The position numbers and the translations under genes are program-made. Shown here in pieces: positions 27,267 through 32,088 of a stretch of 32,088 bases of DNA. This DNA is from Bacteroidota bacterium (GTDB lineage: Bacteria > Bacteroidota > Bacteroidia > Bacteroidales > VadinHA17), in contig DRFJ01000022.1 of the NCBI GenBank assembly GCA_011050615.1, forward strand, positions 1 through 32,088, in the 5' to 3' direction. The first letter of the stretch is position 1. Every line of letters starts with the position of its first letter. The notes under the pieces are model-generated. The model had not been told where the DNA came from and ran no database searches. It worked only from the letters and a program-made list of their open reading frames with translations.

Positions 27267-27953
27267 TTATGATTTCTCTTTTAGCTCTTTTTTATCTATT
27301 TCTTCGGCAATACGCAACAATTTAATGGTGTCAGTAATATTTACCAGGAATAGAACGACCACCACCAGGCAGGCAGAATAAATGAGTGAACCCGGCTGGA
27401 AAACCTCTGCAATCATAATTACACTTATGACAATCCTTACTTCTGTTGGGCCCATAATCCCTGAATCAATAGAATATTTCCCCGTTATCCTGTATCTTAT
27501 CAGGGCCAGGATCATTTCCCAGCCATACATTACAACAAAACCGTAACCGAAGAGTTCCCAGATACCGTCTGCATAAATGATATATCCAAATCCTATGATA
27601 ATTATGCTTATCCAGTCAATCGTTAAGTCAAGCGTAAATCCATAATTCCTCATCGGTTTATTCCGGTAATAGGCAAGCCTTCCATCCAGTGAATCCCCAA
27701 ACCAGCTAATCAGAAATCCCGGCAGTCCCAGGAAAAGGTAAGCCCTGTCGAAAAAACTTGCCAGGATAAAGCTTCCTGACACAATCATATTCCCGAAAAG
27801 ACCTGTTATTGTCAGGAAATCTGACGTGATAAATGGAGGAATCCGCTGAACCAGCCAGGTTATAGCCTTCTGTTCTTGTTTTTTTAGCAGGTTTGTTCTT
27901 GCCCTGTCACTGAAAATAGTTTTGATCAGGTCACTGTGTTTATGCGATTTCAT
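27267..27953 (-). CDS. CDP-alcohol phosphatidyltransferase family membrane protein
   Basis: 228 residues with about five or six membrane helices. The active-site signature D-x2-D-G-x2-A-...-G-x3-D-x3-D is present: Asp87, Asp90, Gly91, Ala94, Gly105, Asp109 and Asp113. The usual Arg after Ala is Tyr95 here, with another Arg two residues later. These enzymes move a phospho-alcohol or phosphatidyl group from a CDP-activated donor to an alcohol such as glycerol-3-phosphate, inositol or serine. The gene starts 3 bases after the acyltransferase stop and ends 7 before the GNAT start, so all three form one operon. It is unlikely to be the housekeeping PgsA or PssA, because the length and motif spacing differ; its acceptor is unknown. 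Confidence 0.82.
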   Translation of the reverse strand: MKSHKHSDLIKTIFSDRARTNLLKKQEQKAITWLVQRIPPFITSDFLTITGLFGNMIVSGSFILASFFDRAYLFLGLPGFLISWFGDSLDGRLAYYRNKPMRNYGFTLDLTIDWISIIIIGFGYIIYADGIWELFGYGFVVMYGWEMILALIRYRITGKYSIDSGIMGPTEVRIVISVIMIAEVFQPGSLIYSACLVVVVLFLVNITDTIKLLRIAEEIDKKELKEKS

Positions 27954-27956
27954 TTA

Positions 27957-28853
27957 TTATAGTATTTTATCTGCAGCTATATCATACTTTCTGAGCTTGC
28001 ACAGGGTTAATTTTTTTCGCGGTACGAAGGTGGTGGGCAGGGGCATATCATATACTGCCCTTCGCAAAAAAATGCCTAGGTCCTTGGCACTGGTAAATTG
28101 CTTCTGTTCTCTGACAGATATGATGTTCCCGATGCCAATTCTAATCTGCTTGCACATCTTATTGAAAACTTCCGATGGAAGCTTTAATAGACGTATTCTC
28201 CAGTTTATAAGACCCAGGAAATAGAAAAACGCCGAATTTCTGTCGAAAAAACGCAGAGGTAAAATGGGAACTTTTACCGAATGGATAACGCGGAGAATAC
28301 TCTCCTGCCACTTACGGTCACTGACCCGGAAATCCCTGAGACTGAAATCAGAAACAGCTCCTGAAGGAAAAAAACCCAGGGGATGGCCCCTGTGCAAATG
28401 ATTGAGCGACTCACGTATGCCCCTTATGCTCGTGGCTGTTATGCCTTTCTTATGATTACCTGTTGGTGTAACTGAAATAAAATTCTCCTTTAGTGCACTG
28501 ACCCTTGATAGTATTTCATTAACCATGAATCTGTAATCAGGCCGTATGGAGGCTATGAGGTCTATGGATATTATTCCGTCAAGACCGCCGTAAGGATGAT
28601 TTGAAACAGTTATAAACGATCCCTCAGGAAGGTCCCGGAGACGGTCGCTATTTCCTACCAGGTAATCAACACCAACATCATCGAGCAGCCTGGATGTAAA
28701 TCCGGGTCCCGGACATGAACCATAGTTTTCATGTAAACTGTTAACTTTATCGATTGATAATAACCGCATGATAAACTCAGCCCGGCGATTCCCTTTCTTT
28801 CCTTTGAAAAAAGGAGAAATAGCCGCAAAATCTTTTGCATCAACAACCTTCAT
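27957..28853 (-). CDS. PlsC/OlsA-like lipid O-acyltransferase
   Basis: 298 residues, cytoplasmic or membrane-associated. It has the acyltransferase motif VSNHPYGGLDG (83-93; His86 and Asp92, so five residues between them rather than the usual four), which is the form seen in amino-lipid O-acyltransferases of the OlsA/OlsF type. The second motif GFFPSGAVSDF (160-170) corresponds to 'FPEGTRS', with Ser in place of Glu. VKVPILPLRFFDRNSAFF gives the Pro-rich block IV. First gene of the three-gene minus-strand operon. It may attach the second fatty acid to an acylated amino acid or to a glycerol- or sphingoid-type lipid. The promoter is not clear, because a truncated gene lies only 14 bases upstream. 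Confidence 0.82.
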   Translation of the reverse strand: MKVVDAKDFAAISPFFKGKKGNRRAEFIMRLLSIDKVNSLHENYGSCPGPGFTSRLLDDVGVDYLVGNSDRLRDLPEGSFITVSNHPYGGLDGIISIDLIASIRPDYRFMVNEILSRVSALKENFISVTPTGNHKKGITATSIRGIRESLNHLHRGHPLGFFPSGAVSDFSLRDFRVSDRKWQESILRVIHSVKVPILPLRFFDRNSAFFYFLGLINWRIRLLKLPSEVFNKMCKQIRIGIGNIISVREQKQFTSAKDLGIFLRRAVYDMPLPTTFVPRKKLTLCKLRKYDIAADKIL

Positions 28854-28867
28854 TCCAGTAAATTAAA

Positions 28868-29236
28868 TTAACAGTATTTTCTTTCCTCTGGTATTGCGAA
28901 ATTATTGTTCCTGAAATTCAACTTTATGTTTTTTAACTGTACCGTAATCTTATCATCTGTTTTATATTTCATCATTAATGCTTTCAGGTTCCTTTTATAT
29001 TTTCCGTCAGGAGTTAATCTTTCTCTTTCTGCTTTAATATCGGAATAATTTTTATTTATGTTTTTTGATTGCACAATCAAATTAATCAAATGCGTGCATG
29101 TAATTGAATAAGCTTTATCGTTTACAAAAAATAAAGTCGCAACTCCGGGGATTATAGTATTACTTCTGAATGATTTTGAAATAGTATGGATGGGTCTTGT
29201 ATACTTTCCGGCTTCCTCAATTGCGTTTACGAACAT
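28868..29236 (-). pseudogene. Trypsin-like serine protease, N-terminal half
   Basis: 122 residues without a signal peptide. The region PGVATLFFVNDKAYSITCTHL resembles the first strands of trypsin-like peptidases, with 'TCTHL' at the place of the catalytic His. The family is normally more than 200 residues, and the Asp and Ser parts are absent. The frame ends at a stop just before the acyltransferase gene. It is therefore either a relic or a short variant that cannot hydrolyse peptides. Its promoter may now drive the lipid operon. The assignment rests on one motif region. Confidence 0.5.
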
Positions 29237-29536
29237 CTGCTTGATCTTTATGAGTGATAAGAGGGAATTCCTCTATTTCTATCTAAAGTTAAGAATCTTT
29301 TGGTAATAACCGGGCCTGGCCCGCAGTCCTTATTCCATCTGTAAAAAGTGTGACACCATTGTCTGCCTCCGTCCTGTTACCTGGCTTGGGTAAACCGGGC
29401 AAAACAGGGCTCATCGATTGCCTGCCAACATCCGGAGTCATGTGAATGTTTAATACCGCACTTTTGTAACTTTCTCTTGTGACGGATTCATGAATAATTA
29501 TCAATACAAATAAGTAGATATATGAGCCTGATATAA
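29237..29536. other. Non-coding segment with a GC-rich core
   Basis: No convincing gene. Bases about 29303-29440 are clearly more GC-rich than the surroundings and contain short inverted repeats: CGGGCC-T-GGCCCG (29311-29323) and CCTGTT (29373-29378) with AACAGG (29403-29408). A 71-codon minus-strand frame (29289-29504) overlaps it but shows no domain. The segment lies next to an IS110 transposase tail and may be part of the same decayed element. Confidence 0.4.
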
Positions 29537-29689
29537 GGAGAATACAAAATCTATTATGATAGAAGAACTGAGGAAGGCAAGAATAAAATGAGCACCTTGA
29601 ATATCATAAGAAACAAACTACTGTTCCGAATATATGCAGTGGTAAAAAGGCAAACACCTTATGTAGATTTAATGATGTTTGCAGCTTAA
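29537..29689 (+). pseudogene. IS110-family transposase, C-terminal relic
   Basis: Fifty codons are open after an in-frame TAA at 29534-29536 and end at TAA 29687-29689. The translation includes YYDRRTEEGKNKMSTLNIIR and NKLLFRIYAVVKRQTPYVDL, the typical C-terminal end of IS110-group transposases (EGK-x-KM...RNKL...R-x-AVVKRxTPY). The N-terminal RuvC-like DEDD domain is missing and there is no start codon. It is an unambiguous gene fragment, although the exact subgroup (IS110 or IS1111) is not determined. Confidence 0.75.
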
Positions 29690-29754
29690 AAACTTGGATG
29701 AAAATTTGCTATTCCCTTAGAATAGTGTTATGCTTTCGTGCTTTATTTTCTTTA

Positions 29755-31119
29755 TTAGAACTCTGCATTCCATCTGGGTAAATTCGCATAGATATCAAAG
29801 TGTTTCTGAATCAATATCGCCTCAACGTATGATGGTATATCAGTATGAGCATGAGTACACGCTGGATTACCCGTGATAAAATATTTCGTAATTGTTTCGC
29901 TTTGAAAATCATTTTGATTGCAAGGATTAGATTTGATTTTCCAATAATACGTTGAATTAGGAAGCAGGTTATCTACTACTTTATTCAATATAATAACTCC
30001 ATCTTCTTCGGCATCAGTATTGTCTTTTTCACATTGGAGATTAAGAAGAACTAGAAGTAAGAGGATCAATATTTGTTGTATGTGCACCCTGCCTTTTAAA
30101 ATGGGGATGACTAATAATACTCCACCTAGAATTAAAATTGCTCCTATATTCTTATTCAATGGCAGGCAGTCAGAAGTAATGTATTCTGATGTACTATCAT
30201 TAAACTCAGCGTCTGTGGAATAAATCAATTCATAATCAAAGCAAGGTTTGCCTTCCCAGGTAAATTCAGCTGTAGTAGATGAAATATCTTTACCTGAAAT
30301 CGGAGCTAACAGTTTAATTTTGGCAAACAAGACAGGTATATCAAATGACCTATATCCTTTTTTTAATTCCTCTTTAAGGTCAATTGTAATGAATTCTTCA
30401 TAATTATGATAGTAAAACAAATAAATTAGGCAATTTTTAAGATCGTAGATTTGAGAATATTGGGTTGGATATTTGCCTTCTTGATGGGTTGCTGATAATA
30501 TTGAACCAACTAGGTATGTTGTAAGATTTTCACCTTCTGTAATTAGTTCCTTAGCTTTATCGTGCCGCCAGCAAGGATACCCTCCCAACTGGGGATTAGA
30601 ATGATAAAAATTGGTTAATATCAAATAATTGTCTTGCATTGATATGATACTGTCTCCTTCGACGATAATTGAATTGAATTTAGAGTCTCCTACAAGGTAT
30701 TGAGCTTTGTATTGGTCTTCGCAATACTGCTTAGAAAAAATAAAAATTGCATCTTCTATACTTGTACACTCTTCAATAATTTTCTTCATTAATGGTCCCT
30801 GGTATTTTTCTTTGTTTGCCTCAGAGTATGGCATTTCCAGATAAGGGCCGGAAGTAGCATCCCAAAAGACTCCCTGATCGTTCATCCCACCTTGAGGGAA
30901 CCCACTCCCCCAGCCAAATTTTATCCATCCGTACTTATTATCTGCCGATGGATAAAACCACATCCTTGAATTTGGATCCTTCCAATCTTCATTGTTACCT
31001 GCAAGTATTATGGTATCATTTTTAAGATAAAACACTGTGCATGAAAATGCCTTGTTACCAAACGATAAGAATAAAACATGTGCGCAGAAATAGACGAATA
31101 ATTTCCTAACTGCAATCAT
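29755..31119 (-). CDS. Secreted Ntn-hydrolase (linear amide C-N hydrolase type) with embedded membrane hairpin
   Basis: 454 residues. The signal peptide ends at FS26, exposing Cys27 (CTVFYLKNDTIILAGNNEDW), the N-terminal nucleophile arrangement of Ntn hydrolases such as choloylglycine hydrolase, penicillin V acylase and peptidase C45 relatives. The pattern 'C-T-x-F ... GNNEDW' gives the Asn/Asp partners. Landmarks GMNDQGVFWDATSG and YLILTNFYHSN also fit. After about residue 285 comes an Fn3-like region (SSTTAEFTWEG, then NLLPNSTYYWKIKSNP) that is interrupted by two hydrophobic helices (about 326-342 and 349-363) ending in a lipobox-like LNLQC and an acidic stretch. Substrate unknown; it stands alone between IS relics, and the AT-rich composition suggests a separate origin from the PUL. 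Confidence 0.75.
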   Translation of the reverse strand: MIAVRKLFVYFCAHVLFLSFGNKAFSCTVFYLKNDTIILAGNNEDWKDPNSRMWFYPSADNKYGWIKFGWGSGFPQGGMNDQGVFWDATSGPYLEMPYSEANKEKYQGPLMKKIIEECTSIEDAIFIFSKQYCEDQYKAQYLVGDSKFNSIIVEGDSIISMQDNYLILTNFYHSNPQLGGYPCWRHDKAKELITEGENLTTYLVGSILSATHQEGKYPTQYSQIYDLKNCLIYLFYYHNYEEFITIDLKEELKKGYRSFDIPVLFAKIKLLAPISGKDISSTTAEFTWEGKPCFDYELIYSTDAEFNDSTSEYITSDCLPLNKNIGAILILGGVLLVIPILKGRVHIQQILILLLLVLLNLQCEKDNTDAEEDGVIILNKVVDNLLPNSTYYWKIKSNPCNQNDFQSETITKYFITGNPACTHAHTDIPSYVEAILIQKHFDIYANLPRWNAEF

Positions 31120-31231
31120 GAGTATATATATGGTTTATAGTTATATTCATAGTATTCACAATGTTGAATAATATATCTTCTATTTTATGCACACTAACTT
31201 CCAAATAAACTTATTTCTCTACTATTTTTAA
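31120..31231. other. AT-rich intergenic DNA
   Basis: Short AT-rich stretch upstream of the Ntn-hydrolase gene, which must hold its promoter. No convincing -33/-7 pair or repeat was recognised. Confidence 0.4.
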
Positions 31232-31393
31232 GCCTTCTTTTTAACAGCTGAACGACCGGGGTCACCTGCTGCTATGGAGCGCCAGCGGAACAGTGGTCAG
31301 GTGGAGCGCCTTGTGGGACGAATTTTGCCGGAGCTTTATCGTATTCAAGTTGAGGAGTATAAAACCAAAAATTTACAGGATTATTGGGATTAA
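31232..31393 (+). pseudogene. Unidentified ORF tail
   Basis: Fifty-three codons are open on the plus strand from just after a TAA at 31229 to a TAA at 31391; an ATG at 31274 would give 39 residues. The peptide ends GRILPELYRIQVEEYKTKNL and QDYWD, is hydrophilic and charged, and is coded by DNA noticeably richer in GC than its flanks (31250-31345). This suggests the 3' end of a gene whose front has been lost. The family was not recognised. Confidence 0.35.
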
Positions 31394-31472
31394 AGGTATG
31401 AAATTTCTTTTTAGTCTCTAAACTGACTCCCAAATTTAATGGTTTAAACTCTTTATTTAACCTGAATTATTC

Positions 31473-31550
31473 ATAAAAAAGGGGATTTTGTTCTTTATAT
31501 ATAACTTAAATAGTTATATTTAAAGTACTTATAACAAAAAACCCCTTTAT
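31473..31550. repeat. Nested inverted repeats at the IS1380 left end
   Basis: Outer arms ATAAAAAAGGGGATTTTGTT (31473-31492) and AACAAAAAACCCCTTTAT (31533-31550) pair with few mismatches. Between them ATATAACT (31499-31506) pairs perfectly with AGTTATAT (31512-31519) around a 5-base loop. The right arm lies inside the open frame of the transposase. The structure could block readthrough from outside promoters or serve as a transposase or promoter site. Confidence 0.6.
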
Positions 31551-32088
31551 ACAATAATACACAAGAATACTGAAAATTCCACACACGAACTTAACCTTTT
31601 CCCGATACAAGGTAAAAATATTGAACTCAGTTTTAGCGGTGACCGTATAAGCAGCGATGGTGGATTATTACTGCTTCGCGGGCCTGACAGCCAGCTAAAC
31701 CTCTTATCTTCTGCGAGTAACTGCATACATGATGAAAGAGACCAGCGCTATATTGATCATTCAGTAAAGGAACTATTACGACAACGCGTTTTTCAGATAG
31801 CAGCCGGATATGAGGATTGCAACGACTGTAATGATTTGCGTGAAGATATGATATTTAAAATGTGTGCCGGTCGATTGCCTCAACGCGGGTACGGTTTAGC
31901 ATCTCAGCCTACAATGAGCCGGTTGGAAAACTCAGTGACAAGGAATGATCTTTTCCGTTTAGGCAAGTGTTTGGCAGATGTATTTATAAGTTCATACTCA
32001 GAAGCTCCTTCTGTCATTATTCCAGATTGCGATGATACCAACAATGATACTTACGGGCAACAAGAACTGGCATTATTCAACAACTACT
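31524..32088 (+). CDS. IS1380-family transposase, 3'-partial, no canonical start codon
   Basis: Open from just after a TAA at 31521 to the window edge (188 codons), without frameshift. Conserved sequence starts at about 31596 (LFPIQGKNIELSFSGDRISS, then DGGLLLLR). QRVFQIAAGYEDCNDCNDLR, AGRLPQRG and ASQPTMSRLEN follow, and VIIPDCDDTNNDTYGQQEL, the region with the first catalytic Asp of the DDE transposase of IS1380 elements. No ATG, GTG or TTG lies in frame between the stop and the conserved region; ATA codons at 31554 and 31557 are the only near-starts. The gene may use a rare start, or its start was lost by mutation. The rest, including the other catalytic residues, is outside the window. 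Confidence 0.85.

Larger units (their letters stand above)
31461..32088 (+). mobile_element. IS1380-family insertion sequence, left part
   Basis: The transposase frame runs off the right edge, so only the left part of the element is present. The outer left end may be near CCTGAATTATTCAT at 31461, preceded by TTTAA; this placement is a guess from composition and from a position about 60 bases before the open frame. Nested inverted repeats fill 31473-31550. Confidence 0.55.

Noticed and set aside
29289-29504. 71-codon minus-strand frame in the GC-rich intergenic segment
   Set aside because: No homology recognised and no signal for translation; it probably only reflects the GC-rich composition. 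Described as part of the non-coding segment.
1-32088. CRISPR array, prophage, riboswitch or restriction/defence cluster
   Set aside because: No regularly spaced repeats, phage structural genes, known riboswitch motifs or defence gene pairs were recognised. The Fic protein alone is not sufficient for a defence system.

Overview
The window reads as part of a chromosome of a polysaccharide-degrading Bacteroidota bacterium, probably an environmental Marinilabiliales/Prolixibacteraceae-type organism; that rank is an inference. Evidence: a SusC/SusD pair, a periplasmic beta-propeller sensor carrying its own LuxR-type HTH, a -33/-7 promoter of the TTTG / TAnnTTTG type, and near absence of Shine-Dalgarno sequences. 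No ribosomal or housekeeping marker allows a closer assignment.

Layout. 1-1750 is an AT-rich accessory stretch: the start of an IS66-type accessory gene running off the left edge, and a class II Fic protein with a perfect 14-bp palindrome just before its start. tRNA-Leu(CAG) with its own terminator (1705-1833) borders it, followed by a truncated thioredoxin relic and a small protein resembling domain 3 of eRF1/Dom34. 2760-9090 looks like a peptidoglycan-sugar recovery locus: a secreted GH3 (NagZ-like) hydrolase fused to an AmiE/beta-lactamase-type serine hydrolase, divergent from a tight operon of a NagX-like membrane acyltransferase, a MurNAc/GlcNAc kinase (AmgK-like) fused to a RapZ C-terminal domain, and a MurU-like nucleotidyltransferase. 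9131-25999 is a polysaccharide utilization locus, most likely for laminarin or another beta-1,3-glucan: sensor-regulator, SusC, SusD, a surface lipoprotein, a PKD-GH16 endoglucanase, an MFS sugar importer, a clan GH-A lipoprotein and a large cytoplasmic GH94/GH149/GH161-like phosphorylase. The proposed flow is surface cleavage by GH16, SusCD import, periplasmic trimming, MFS import, and energy-saving phosphorolysis. Two 13-bp direct repeats 33 bp apart lie directly upstream of the susC promoter.

26005-29236 starts with a 5' gene relic (signal peptide plus a GH2-like start), then a three-gene lipid operon on the minus strand (PlsC-like acyltransferase, CDP-alcohol phosphotransferase, large GNAT protein), preceded by the N-terminal half of a trypsin-like protease. 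29237-32088 is again AT-rich accessory DNA: an IS110 transposase tail, a secreted Ntn-hydrolase with a membrane hairpin inside its C-terminal Fn3-like region, an unidentified ORF tail, and the left part of an IS1380-family element that lacks a normal start codon and runs off the right edge.

The best candidates for under-described biology are the kinase-RapZ fusion in the MurNAc recovery operon, the clan GH-A/phosphorylase pair, and the three-gene lipid operon. Family assignments come from recognising motifs by eye; no database search was run.
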